DNA of 23,928 bases from Enterenecus faecium (GTDB lineage Bacteria; Bacillota; Clostridia; Oscillospirales; Oscillospiraceae), in contig DVFO01000017.1 in NCBI GenBank assembly GCA_018713215.1, forward strand, positions 1 through 23,928, read 5' to 3'. This document shows positions 6,161 to 13,243 of this stretch, piece after piece. Under the pieces are notes generated by a model. It was not told where the DNA came from. It did not search any database and worked only from the letters and a program-made list of their open reading frames with translations. Each line of letters starts with the position of its first letter. Position 1 is the first letter of the stretch. A program made the translations under genes and the position numbers.

Positions 6161-7183
6161 ATGTTTGCAAAGGATATCGGAATTGACCTGGGTACAGCCA
6201 GTGTGTTGGTATATATCAAAGATAAGGGCATCGTGCTGCGGGAGCCCTCCGTGGTGGCCCTGGATAAGAATACTGGGAAGCTGTTGAAGGTGGGTACCGA
6301 CGCTCAGAACATGCTGGGCCGTACCCCCGGCAACATTGTGGCCATCCGTCCCCTGCGGGAGGGCGTCATCTCTGACTACGATATGACCGAGCGGATGCTC
6401 CGGGAGTTCATCCGCAAGGTGGCCCCCATCCGTCTGTTCAAGCCCCGCGTGGTGATCTGTGTGCCCTCCGGCATCACTGAGGTAGAGGAGCGCGCCGTCA
6501 TCGACGCCGGCATCCAGGCTGGTGCCCGCCGGGTGTACCTCATTGAGGAGCCTCTGGCCGCTGCCATCGGCGCTGGCATCGACATCACCCAGCCCGACGG
6601 CCACATGGTGGTGGATATCGGCGGCGGCACCGCTGACATCGCCGTCATCTCCCTGTCCGGCATTGTGGAGTCCGCCTCCATCAAGGTGGCTGGCGACTCC
6701 TTCAGCGAGGCAGTGGTGAAGTACATTCGCAAGCGCCACAATGTGCTCATTGGCGACCGTACCGCCGAGGAGCTGAAGATGAAGATTGGCTGTGTCTTCC
6801 CCCGGCCTGAGGAGGTCAGCATGGAGATCAAGGGCCGTTGCCTGATGACTGGCCTGCCCCGGGTGTTCACCGTCACCTCCAGCGAGATGATCGAGGCCTT
6901 CGAGGAGCCCTGTGCCCGCATTTTGGAGGCAGTCCATGGGGTGCTGGAGCGTACGCCCCCCGAGCTGGTGGCGGACATCTCCACCAACGGTATCGTCATG
7001 ACCGGCGGTGGCTCTCTGGTGTGGGGCTTTGACAAGCTCATCGAATCCCACACCGGCATCGAGACCTATGTGGCCGACGACGCCATCTCCTGCGTGGCCC
7101 TGGGTACCGGCCGCAGCCTGGACTGGGTGGGCGAGATGCAGGATGGCACCATGAACATCTCCCGCAGCCGTCAGATGCTGTAA
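6161..7183 (+). CDS. mreB: MreB/Mbl-family rod-shape actin homologue
   Basis: Bacterial actin that polymerises at the inner face of the membrane and guides lateral peptidoglycan synthesis. 340 residues, typical length. The actin-fold nucleotide motifs are intact: phosphate 1 GIDLGTASV (residues 7-15), phosphate 2 VVDIGGGTADIAV (about 150-162), the IEEPLAAAIGAG stretch, and the adenosine motif TGGGSLVWGFDKLI near 280-293. The ATG at 6161 follows GAGGTG with 5-base spacing. The gene stands alone with its own promoter and terminator and no mreC or mreD, which resembles Mbl or MreBH-type paralogues rather than the mreBCD operon copy. The paralogue identity is uncertain. Confidence 0.94.
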   Translation: MFAKDIGIDLGTASVLVYIKDKGIVLREPSVVALDKNTGKLLKVGTDAQNMLGRTPGNIVAIRPLREGVISDYDMTERMLREFIRKVAPIRLFKPRVVICVPSGITEVEERAVIDAGIQAGARRVYLIEEPLAAAIGAGIDITQPDGHMVVDIGGGTADIAVISLSGIVESASIKVAGDSFSEAVVKYIRKRHNVLIGDRTAEELKMKIGCVFPRPEEVSMEIKGRCLMTGLPRVFTVTSSEMIEAFEEPCARILEAVHGVLERTPPELVADISTNGIVMTGGGSLVWGFDKLIESHTGIETYVADDAISCVALGTGRSLDWVGEMQDGTMNISRSRQML

Positions 7184-7194
7184 AATCCAAAAGC

Positions 7195-7228
7195 AAAGCG
7201 GACAGAGCCTAGCTCTGTCCGCTTATTT
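7195..7228. terminator. Bidirectional terminator between mreB and cca
   Basis: Perfect 13-bp stem AAGCGGACAGAGC/GCTCTGTCCGCTT (7196-7208 with 7212-7224), loop CTA, with T-rich flank on the plus side. The cca stop codon overlaps it. Confidence 0.88.
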
Positions 7229-8389
7229 TATGTGCTGAGTCGCCAGGAGGCGGAGCTTGTCCGGGGTGTTGTCCTCCGGGTGGTCCAGTACGTGGTTTAG
7301 TAGTATTCCCTGGACTCGGCCAATGTCCGGTCCCGCCAACCCCATGGATGCCAGCTCTCGCCCGGACAGGGCCAGTTCTTTAGCACTGAGACAGGGACTT
7401 TGGGCCAATACCTGATCCAACATCTCGCTGGGGGCCTTTTTGCCCTGTACCTGAGCCATGGCGGCCCCTGCCTTACAGGCGGGGAGACCGTACCCGGCCA
7501 GGGCGTGCCGCCAGCCGGAGGCGTCTTGGGGCAGGCCCTCCCGAAATAGGACGAGGGCCCGGGACAGAGGCACAATTAGCTTTTTGTCCCGGATGAGAGT
7601 CTGGAGCAGGGGGAGCGGGTCGTAGCCACTCTCTGCCATCAAAGAGGCCAGCCCTGCCCAGCGGGGCAGCGGCTTATTGGGCAGGCGTGTGAGGGGCGAG
7701 GTGTCTATCTCCGGGCCGTGGAGTAGCCCAGAGGAGAAGAATAGCTTGGCCCAGTGGGGGGCAGGGGCACACAGGGTTTTCTCCACCTCGGGGCAGATGC
7801 GCTCAGCAGGCAGGTGGTGAGGCTGGGGGCCCAGCTCCTTCAGGGCATGGACCAGTTCCGGGTCCAGGGTAAAGTCCAGCTGAGCGGCGAAGCGGATGGC
7901 TCGAAACATGCGCAGCCGGTCCTCCTGGAACCGCTGCATGGGGTTTCCCACGCAGCGGATAACCCGGCCCTCCAGGTCTGCCTGTCCACCAAAGGGGTCG
8001 ATGACCGTGCCGTCTGGAGCCAGAGCCATGGCATTGACGGTGAAGTCCCGACGGGACAGGTCGTCGGTGAGGGAGGAGACAAAGGACACGGCATCGGGGC
8101 GGCGGCCGTCCCGGTACCCGCCCTCACACCGGAAGGTGGTCACCTCAAAACCATGCCCGTCCAGCACCACCGTCACGGTGCCATAGTCGATGCCCGTGGG
8201 GACGGTATGGGGGAAAAGGCTCTGGACTTGTGGGGGGAGGGCGGAGGTGCAGATATCCCAGTCCTGGGGCGTGCGGGCCAGCAGCAGGTCCCGGACGCAG
8301 CCGCCCACGGGGTAAGCTTCAAATCCGGCCTGCCACAGGGTACGGCAGCAGTGGGCGACGGCAGGGGGGAGGGTGTTGGGGTAATCCAT
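7223..8389 (-). CDS. cca: CCA tRNA nucleotidyltransferase (class II)
   Basis: Adds or repairs the 3'-terminal CCA of tRNAs. 388 residues. The nucleotidyltransferase head has GGCVRD (residues 29-34), the catalytic DWD (Asp43, Asp45), FEVTTF, and RRDFTVNAMAL (113-123). EDRLRMFRAIRFAAQL (156-171) is the neck/ATP-CTP recognition region. The C-terminal domain is divergent, as is usual in this family. The start is the ATG at 8389 with AGGAG six to seven bases upstream; the frame stays open to 8458 but that extension is unlike the family. The gene converges on mreB and shares its terminator. The window's tRNA-Leu genes already encode CCA, so the enzyme is needed for repair or for other tRNAs. Confidence 0.94.
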   Translation of the reverse strand: MDYPNTLPPAVAHCCRTLWQAGFEAYPVGGCVRDLLLARTPQDWDICTSALPPQVQSLFPHTVPTGIDYGTVTVVLDGHGFEVTTFRCEGGYRDGRRPDAVSFVSSLTDDLSRRDFTVNAMALAPDGTVIDPFGGQADLEGRVIRCVGNPMQRFQEDRLRMFRAIRFAAQLDFTLDPELVHALKELGPQPHHLPAERICPEVEKTLCAPAPHWAKLFFSSGLLHGPEIDTSPLTRLPNKPLPRWAGLASLMAESGYDPLPLLQTLIRDKKLIVPLSRALVLFREGLPQDASGWRHALAGYGLPACKAGAAMAQVQGKKAPSEMLDQVLAQSPCLSAKELALSGRELASMGLAGPDIGRVQGILLNHVLDHPEDNTPDKLRLLATQHIK

Positions 8390-8437
8390 GGTGTGCTCCT
8401 TTCCTTGTGGAAAAACGGAAAAAAGGGAAGAATCCGG

Positions 8438-8466
8438 TTGCCATTCTCCATGGCGCATAGTATAAT
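8438..8466 (+). promoter_or_regulatory. sigma-A promoter of murC
   Basis: TTGCCA (8438-8443), 17-bp spacer, perfect TATAAT (8461-8466). It lies just upstream of the divergently oriented cca start. Confidence 0.82.
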
Positions 8467-8529
8467 ATAATGGTTTTGAGTATATAGTACCAGAAGAATT
8501 AGGATAATTTTATTATATGGGGTGTGCAT

Positions 8530-9906
8530 ATGTCAGTCAATAACATCCATGAGTATATCAAACCGGGAAAGCGGGCCCATCTGGTGGGCATTGGCGGTGT
8601 CTCCATGGCCTCTCTGGCCGAGGTGCTGTTGGGCAACGGAGTCATCATCACGGGTTCCGATCGGCAGGAGAGTGCCACCGTGGCCCATCTGCGCAGCTTG
8701 GGCATCCCGGTGACCATTGGCCACCTGCCTGAGAGTGTGGAGGGGGCGGACTGCGTGGTGCGCACCGCCGCCGTACACAACGATAACCCGGAGATCGCCG
8801 CCGCTCTGTCCGCTGGTATTCCCGTATTCGAGCGGGCCCAGGCCTGGGGCGCCATCATGACGGGGTATAAGAACGCACTGTGCATCTCCGGCACCCACGG
8901 CAAGACCACCACCACCTCCATCTGCACCCACATCTTCATGGCCGCCCAGCTGGACCCCACGGTGATGATTGGCGGCACGCTGCCCCTGCTGAAGGCTGGG
9001 CACCGGGTGGGCCAGGGTGACACCATCATTCTGGAGTCCTGCGAGTACTGCAACTCCTTCCTCTCCTTCCGTCCCACGGTGGCGGTGATTTTGAACATCG
9101 AGGCGGACCACCTGGACTTCTTCAAAGACCTGGAGGACGTGGAGCACTCCTTCCGGGCCTTTGCCGATCTGGTGCCGGACGGCGGGTACATCGTGGCCAA
9201 CTGTGAGGATGCCAACACCATGAAGGCGCTGGAGGGGGAGAGCCGTCCTGTGATTACCTTCGGTGTGGAGAAGGGCGACGTGCACGCCGAGAACCTGGAG
9301 ATGAATCACGGCTTTGCTACCTTCGACGTGGTGTACCGGGATCAGGTGTATGCCCACGTGGAGCTGTCCATTCCCGGCATGCACAACGTGAAAAACGTGC
9401 TGGCGGCCTCTGCCGCCGCGGCGGTGCTGGGGGTTCCCGGCTGGGCCGTGGAGCAGGGCATGCGGGACTTCCGTCTGCCTGGACGCCGCTTTGAGTACAA
9501 GGGGGACTACAACGGGGCAGAGGTGTGCGACGACTACGCCCACCACCCCGGCGAGCTGGAGGTGCTGCTGGACTCGGCCAAGAGCCTGGGACACAAGCGG
9601 GTCATCTGTGCGTTCCAGCCCCATACCTATACCCGTACCCACGAGCTCTTTGACGACTTTGTGCGAGTGCTGAAAAAGCCGGACCTCACCCTGTTGGCGG
9701 AGATCTACGCCGCTCGGGAGACCAACGATTTGGGCATCTCTTCGGCGGACCTGGCTGCCCAGATTCCCGGCAGCATCTTCTGCCCCACCCTGGAGGATGT
9801 GACCGCCAAGCTCCGGGAGTTGGCTCAACCCGGCGACCTGATTCTCACGGTAGGCGCTGGCGACATTTACCGGGCCGGTGAGATGCTGGTGGCAACCGAG
9901 AAGTGA
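8530..9906 (+). CDS. murC: UDP-N-acetylmuramate--L-alanine ligase (MurC)
   Basis: ATP-dependent Mur ligase that attaches the first L-Ala of the peptidoglycan stem peptide to UDP-MurNAc in the cytoplasm. 458 residues. Seen in order: the Rossmann-like N-terminal motif HLVGIGGVSMASLAEVL (18-34), the P-loop GTHGKTTTTS (121-130), NIEADHLDFF, and the C-terminal DDYAHHPGE and AFQPHTYTRT stretches, all typical of MurC. The ATG at 8530 is preferred, with GGGGTG five bases upstream; a GTG at 8524 would add two residues. The gene stands alone rather than in a dcw cluster, as in many Clostridia. It is followed by a bidirectional terminator facing the carboxypeptidase gene. Confidence 0.97.
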   Translation: MSVNNIHEYIKPGKRAHLVGIGGVSMASLAEVLLGNGVIITGSDRQESATVAHLRSLGIPVTIGHLPESVEGADCVVRTAAVHNDNPEIAAALSAGIPVFERAQAWGAIMTGYKNALCISGTHGKTTTTSICTHIFMAAQLDPTVMIGGTLPLLKAGHRVGQGDTIILESCEYCNSFLSFRPTVAVILNIEADHLDFFKDLEDVEHSFRAFADLVPDGGYIVANCEDANTMKALEGESRPVITFGVEKGDVHAENLEMNHGFATFDVVYRDQVYAHVELSIPGMHNVKNVLAASAAAAVLGVPGWAVEQGMRDFRLPGRRFEYKGDYNGAEVCDDYAHHPGELEVLLDSAKSLGHKRVICAFQPHTYTRTHELFDDFVRVLKKPDLTLLAEIYAARETNDLGISSADLAAQIPGSIFCPTLEDVTAKLRELAQPGDLILTVGAGDIYRAGEMLVATEK

Positions 9907-9916
9907 TAGAACATAA

Positions 9917-9959
9917 GAAACGGCGTAGGAAGCGTTTGAGGGCTTCCTACGCCGTTTTG
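9917..9959. terminator. Bidirectional terminator between murC and the carboxypeptidase gene
   Basis: 16-bp stem AAACGGCGTAGGAAGC/GCTTCCTACGCCGTTT (9918-9933 with 9942-9957) with T-runs readable on both strands. Confidence 0.92.
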
Positions 9960-11099
9960 TTATGCATGGGTGGGGAGAAAGAGCAGGGTGTCCAGCAGTT
10001 GCTGGAAGATGCCCCACACGGTGAGGCGGGCCACTCCGGTGGAGGCCACCAGGTCCACCCGCTCATGTTCCTCGCCGTCCAGATACACGATCATCTCGCC
10101 CAGCTTCTGCCCCTCCTCCACCGGGGCGGAGACCTCCTCTGGCAGATGAACCTGGGTGGTCACAGCGGCGCTCTGGCTCTGGTGGGTGAGGATGGTGCAG
10201 TCGTGGTCCAGCACCGGCTGCACCGTGTCCTGCTCCCCCAGCAGCACCGAGATGGGGGGAAGTACCTGCTCGGGATAGACCTGGGTGAGGGAGTAGTTGG
10301 CAAAGCCGTAGTCGAGCAGGGCAGCGGCGCTGTCAAAGCGGTCGGAGGGGGTGGCGGCGTGCATCACCACGGCGATGAGTTCCATGCCATCCCGCTCCGC
10401 TGTGGCGGACAGGCAGTAGAGGGCAGTGTCGGTGGAGCCGGTTTTCAGCCCTGTGGCCCCGGGATAGGAGTAGATGAGCCGGTTGGTGTTGGTCAGCTGA
10501 AATGCACCGTCCCGGAGGGTGTCCATCCAGATGGTGGTGTACTCCCGCAGCTGGGGGTGATTCAAAATCAGCTCCCGGCTCATGAGGGCGATGTCGTAGG
10601 CGGAGGACACGTGGCCTTCTGCAGGGAGTCCAGTACAGTTGCAAAAGACGGTGGACTCCATGCCCAGCTCCTTGGCCCTCTCGTTCATGCGCTGGACAAA
10701 GGCGGTCTCGCTTCCGGACACCGCCTCCGCCAGAGCCACGGCGCAGTCATTGGCAGACGCCACGGCCACCGCCTTCACCATCTCGCTGACGGTGAGTTGC
10801 TCCCCCTCTTTCAGCCAGATCTGGGAGCCGCCCATGGAGCAAGCGTAGGGAGAGGCGGTGATCACGTCATCCCAGCAGAGCGTCCCGGCATCGATGGCCT
10901 CCATCACCAGCAGCAGGGTCATCACCTTGGTCACCGAGGCGGGCTCGTAGACGGCGTGGGCATCCTGCTCAAAGAGCACCTCTCCGGTGCTTTTCTCCAT
11001 GAGAATGGCGGAGGGCGCAGTGATATCCACCTCAGCGGCCCGGGCTTGGGTGGGCAGCAGGCACAGCAGTACCAGAGACAGGGCGAGTACGGCTTTCAT
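9960..11099 (-). CDS. D-alanyl-D-alanine carboxypeptidase (PBP5/DacF type), secreted
   Basis: Low-molecular-weight penicillin-binding protein that trims the terminal D-Ala of peptidoglycan stem peptides outside the membrane. 379 residues. An N-terminal signal peptide is evident (hydrophobic 3-16, likely cleavage after ARA at 21). The serine-acyltransferase triad is complete: SVTK (55-58), SAN (115-117) and KTG (219-221). A PBP5-type C-terminal beta domain follows, ending in an amphipathic stretch (TVWGIFQQLLDTLLFL) of the kind that anchors these enzymes to the membrane. The ATG at 11099 has GAGGG nine bases upstream. The role, vegetative or sporulation-linked like DacF, cannot be told from sequence. 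No clear promoter was found; it may be read from the upstream tRNA-Leu promoter if that terminator leaks. Confidence 0.94.
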   Translation of the reverse strand: MKAVLALSLVLLCLLPTQARAAEVDITAPSAILMEKSTGEVLFEQDAHAVYEPASVTKVMTLLLVMEAIDAGTLCWDDVITASPYACSMGGSQIWLKEGEQLTVSEMVKAVAVASANDCAVALAEAVSGSETAFVQRMNERAKELGMESTVFCNCTGLPAEGHVSSAYDIALMSRELILNHPQLREYTTIWMDTLRDGAFQLTNTNRLIYSYPGATGLKTGSTDTALYCLSATAERDGMELIAVVMHAATPSDRFDSAAALLDYGFANYSLTQVYPEQVLPPISVLLGEQDTVQPVLDHDCTILTHQSQSAAVTTQVHLPEEVSAPVEEGQKLGEMIVYLDGEEHERVDLVASTGVARLTVWGIFQQLLDTLLFLPTHA

Positions 11100-11174
11100 G
11101 GTGTCAATCCCTCATTTCCTGTATTGGTAAGACCAGCCTATGAGGGAGCCGAGTGGACTATTCATGTCATGGAA

Positions 11175-11210
11175 ATAAAAAAGAAGGACACAACTTCCGT
11201 TGTGTCCTTC
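11175..11210 (-). terminator. Terminator of the tRNA-Leu(GAG) gene
   Basis: Minus-strand stem AAGGACACAAC/GTTGTGTCCTT (11209-11199 with 11194-11184), 4-base loop, then a run of T (11182-11177). Confidence 0.9.
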
Positions 11211-11296
11211 TGGTGCGGATGACGGGACTCGAACCCGTACGGCCGTGGGCCACTAGCACCTCAAGCTAGCCAGTCTACCAGTTCCAGCACATCCGC
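11211..11296 (-). tRNA. tRNA-Leu(GAG)
   Basis: 86 bases including encoded CCA. Acceptor stem GCGGATG/CATCCGC with discriminator A, anticodon stem CTAGC/GCTAG enclosing loop TTGAGGT (anticodon GAG), a long variable arm as in class II tRNAs, and T-arm GGGTTCGAGTCCC. Confidence 0.96.
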
Positions 11297-11313
11297 ATAA
11301 CTCAAGCTTGTTT

Positions 11314-11342
11314 ATTATAGCGCAGACCTCCCTTTTTGTCAA
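11314..11342 (-). promoter_or_regulatory. sigma-A promoter of tRNA-Leu(GAG)
   Basis: Perfect TTGACA (11342-11337), 17-bp spacer, perfect TATAAT (11319-11314) on the minus strand. Confidence 0.9.
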
Positions 11343-11376
11343 CCTAAAAAAGTTGTCGTTTTTTTAAAAATATCTG

Positions 11377-11405
11377 TTGACAAACAAGGAGACCCGTGGT
11401 AATAT
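11377..11405 (+). promoter_or_regulatory. sigma-A promoter of the first tRNA-Leu(CAG)
   Basis: TTGACA (11377-11382), 17-bp spacer, TAATAT (11400-11405). It is divergent from the tRNA-Leu(GAG) promoter, with 34 bases between the -35 boxes. Confidence 0.87.
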
Positions 11406-11436
11406 ATCTCTTGTCGCTACGAGCGATACACCGCTT

Positions 11437-11523
11437 GCGCGAGTGGTGGAATTGGTAGACTCGCTGGCTTCAGGTGCCAGTGCTCGCAAGGGCGTGCGGG
11501 TTCGACTCCCGCCTCGCGCACCA
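11437..11523 (+). tRNA. tRNA-Leu(CAG), first copy
   Basis: 87 bases including encoded CCA. Acceptor GCGCGAG/CTCGCGC, anticodon stem CTGGC/GCCAG with loop TTCAGGT (anticodon CAG), long variable arm, T-arm GGGTTCGACTCCC. Confidence 0.96.
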
Positions 11524-11557
11524 GAAGGACACGACCAAGTCGTGTCCTTCTTTTTTG
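11523..11557 (+). terminator. Terminator of the first tRNA-Leu(CAG)
   Basis: Stem AGAAGGACACGAC/GTCGTGTCCTTCT (11523-11535 with 11539-11551), loop CAA, then a T-run. The stem begins at the final A of the encoded CCA. Confidence 0.9.
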
Positions 11558-11642
11558 TTTTCCTTGTAAGAAAATCTGCGGGGGAAGAAGCATGACCAGA
11601 GGCCAATCGCTGGGCCAAAGGTCCGATGCAGAAAATGAAAAG

Positions 11643-11687
11643 AAATTGAAAAAAGGTGTTGACAGATGCCCACTTCCGTGGTATTAT
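11643..11687 (+). promoter_or_regulatory. Promoter of the second tRNA-Leu(CAG), rRNA-promoter-like
   Basis: TTGACA (11659-11664), 17-bp spacer, TATTAT (11682-11687), preceded by the block TTGAAAAAAGGTG that also precedes both rrn promoters at the right end of the window. Confidence 0.9.
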
Positions 11688-11718
11688 TACCTCCGTTGCT
11701 GAGGCAACCAAGCCACTT

Positions 11719-11805
11719 GCGCGAGTGGTGGAATTGGTAGACTCGCTGGCTTCAGGTGCCAGTGCTCGCAAGGGCGTGCGGGTTCGACTCCCGCCTCGCG
11801 CACCA
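11719..11805 (+). tRNA. tRNA-Leu(CAG), second identical copy
   Basis: 87 bases including CCA, identical over its whole length to the copy at 11437-11523, including the preceding CTT. Flanking promoter and terminator sequences differ, so only the gene body is duplicated or homogenised. Confidence 0.96.
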
Positions 11806-11840
11806 AAAGGACACACGTTGGACGTGTGTCCTTTTTCTTT
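11804..11840 (+). terminator. Terminator of the second tRNA-Leu(CAG)
   Basis: Stem AAAGGACACACGT/ACGTGTGTCCTTT around loop TGG (11806-11834) followed by T-rich sequence. Confidence 0.9.
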
Positions 11841-11914
11841 TGTGGAATACTTCCTAATCATGGAATATATGTCTGCGTACTCCTGTTCAAAAGGGAAGAA
11901 ATGGTGCGTATGCC

Positions 11915-11943
11915 TTGCAAACCATGGGAAAAGGGAGTAGAAT
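11915..11943 (+). promoter_or_regulatory. sigma-A promoter of the DUF6465 gene
   Basis: TTGCAA (11915-11920), 17-bp spacer, TAGAAT (11938-11943). Confidence 0.7.
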
Positions 11944-12012
11944 AGACCAAGATTTGCAAAAGCAAGTCTGTTACATTCACTTGGATAGATGAAGTGAAAG
12001 GAGGAAATTAAG

Positions 12013-12330
12013 ATGGCGAGAGTGACAGCGGCTCAGAAGAAGACCGTGACCGAGCCCAAGGTTGAAGCCTCTTTGGAGAAGAAGGTTGTGGAGCAGCCTG
12101 TGAAGAAGACCACCCGTACCGCCGCCCCCAAGAAGGTGGAGCTGACTTACGTGCAGTTTGCCGGCAAGGAGTGGGACATGGCTGAGGTTGTGAAGAAGGC
12201 CAAGGAAGATTACCTGGCCCAGGGCAACAAGGCTACCTCCATGAAGAAGTTCTGCGTGTATGTCAAGCCCGAAGAGGGTCTGGCTTACTATGTGGTCAAC
12301 GACACCGAGACCGGCAGCGTGGAGCTCTGA
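12013..12330 (+). CDS. DUF6465 family small protein with basic N-terminal tail
   Basis: 105 residues with no known biochemical function. The first 40 or so residues are rich in Lys, Ala, Thr and Val and look disordered (QKKTVTEPK, PVKKTTRTAAPKK). The C-terminal 60 residues form the compact DUF6465 region with YVQFAGKEWDMAEVV, KKFCVYVKPEEGLAYYVVND and a GSVEL end. The family is widespread in Clostridia. The ATG at 12013 has a strong AAAGGAGG Shine-Dalgarno, and the gene has its own promoter and a shared terminator, so it is probably well expressed. The basic tail could suggest nucleic-acid binding, but that is inference only. Confidence 0.88.
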   Translation: MARVTAAQKKTVTEPKVEASLEKKVVEQPVKKTTRTAAPKKVELTYVQFAGKEWDMAEVVKKAKEDYLAQGNKATSMKKFCVYVKPEEGLAYYVVNDTETGSVEL

Positions 12331-12351
12331 GATTGAGGCAACACAAGCGTC

Positions 12352-12406
12352 AAAAACAGCGAGGTCAGGAAATCCCGAAGGGGTTTCTCGACCTCGCTGT
12401 TTTTCT
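12352..12406. terminator. Bidirectional terminator between the DUF6465 and DUF554 genes
   Basis: Stem ACAGCGAGGTC/GACCTCGCTGT (12356-12366 with 12390-12400) with an inner hairpin, A-run on the left and T-run on the right, so it works in both directions. The DUF554 reading frame runs into it. Confidence 0.88.
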
Positions 12407-13012
12407 ATCCAAAGGGAACAGGCCGCAGGCTTTGAAGTCGGCGATCATCACGTCATTGGTCAGGGGGAAGATGACGGTAGAGGCGAAAAAGAGGATGAGG
12501 AAGATGATGCACTGGGGCACCGCCACCAGGGACACCACCGCGCCCAGGCTGCAGGCGAAGATGGCGGCGGTGAACAGGTCCAGGATGGACTTGGAGATCA
12601 AAATGGTGTGGTCTCCCGTCATGCCGGACACGATGGAGCCATAGATGCCGGTGCCGCTGGCGCAGAACAGCACGATGATGGTCACCAGGGTGGCGGTAAA
12701 CTCCTCCTCGCTGAGCTTGCTGTTGTTGTGGATGAACCGGGATACAAATTTCTGCATGGCTACAGCGCCACGGTTGATGTTGTCCCCCAGATGGATGGCA
12801 AGGCCGATGGCGGTGCCAATGATGAGGGAAAAGATCACCGCAGGCATGTTCTGCATCAGCACAATGGAGCTGATGCCCATACCCATGGAGCAGCAGCCGA
12901 AGATCATGTTAATGCGGTCTTTGAAGTCGTCTTTCAAAAGCCCTCCGGCCACGGCCCCCACAAGGCCGCCTACCACCACGGACAGGGCGTTGATCATCAC
13001 GCCAATTGGCAT
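12365..13012 (-). CDS. DUF554 (YdfK-like) membrane protein, C-terminally truncated
   Basis: 215 residues with several hydrophobic segments; a family of integral membrane proteins of unproven, possibly transport, function. Family features seen: the N-terminal VMINALSVVVGGLVGA, CSMGMGISS, and GTGIYGSIVSGMTGDHTILISKSILDLFTA in the middle. Family members normally continue past the DFKACGG region with one or two more membrane helices. Here the frame passes from DFKACG at about residue 196 into LFPLDRKTARSRNPFGIS. That tail is encoded by the terminator hairpin, and its stop codon lies inside the hairpin. The gene therefore seems to have lost its 3' end. The start at 13012 has AGGAGAG upstream. It may be a dying gene or a tolerated shorter form. 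Confidence 0.8.
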   Translation of the reverse strand: MPIGVMINALSVVVGGLVGAVAGGLLKDDFKDRINMIFGCCSMGMGISSIVLMQNMPAVIFSLIIGTAIGLAIHLGDNINRGAVAMQKFVSRFIHNNSKLSEEEFTATLVTIIVLFCASGTGIYGSIVSGMTGDHTILISKSILDLFTAAIFACSLGAVVSLVAVPQCIIFLILFFASTVIFPLTNDVMIADFKACGLFPLDRKTARSRNPFGIS

Positions 13013-13045
13013 AGGTTCTCTCTCCTTTCTAGATGGAAGCGCAGG

Positions 13046-13141
13046 TTAGAACAGATCAGGCACCCACTTCTTGGGGTCCAGCTCCTTGAACTTGGAGCGC
13101 TGGAAGCGGTGCTTCTGATCGAAGGGAAAGGTGGTGCGCCT
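13046..13141 (-). pseudogene. Orphan C-terminal coding fragment upstream of the DUF554 gene
   Basis: Minus-strand frame of about 30 codons ending in TAA at 13048-13046, reading ..TTFPFDQKHRFQRSK then FKELDPKKWVPDLF. Codon use (GAG CTG GAC CCC AAG AAG TGG GTG) is that of the surrounding real genes. There is no start codon or ribosome site in frame, and upstream sequence turns AT-rich at once. It looks like the surviving tail of a gene whose body was deleted. The family was not recognised. Confidence 0.5.
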
Positions 13142-13178
13142 ATTCCCAAAAACGATGGAGAATTTTTGGTGTGGGGAG

Positions 13179-13208
13179 TTGCATGAGAGGTGTCAGACGT
13201 AGTAAAAT
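13179..13208 (+). promoter_or_regulatory. Possible promoter of the lysR-ubiX-lpdD-idi operon
   Basis: TTGCAT (13179-13184), 18-bp spacer, TAAAAT (13203-13208) in an AT-rich patch just ahead of the LysR gene. Confidence 0.45.
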
Positions 13209-13243
13209 TCATAAGATAAGAGTGAAAACGAGGGGGAATGGAC

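Noticed and set aside
5671..6231. Several minus-strand frames of 60-100 codons over the ncRNA region
   Set aside because: No ribosome sites, no family resemblance, mutually overlapping; the plus-strand promoter and hairpins explain the region better.
11437..11805. Direct repeat of about 90 bp that could suggest a CRISPR or transposon repeat
   Set aside because: Both copies fold as complete tRNA-Leu genes with CCA; there is no array and no transposase nearby.
11364..11861. Open frame of 165 codons across both tRNA-Leu(CAG) genes, with an internal repeated peptide
   Set aside because: The repeat is simply the two identical tRNA genes read as protein.
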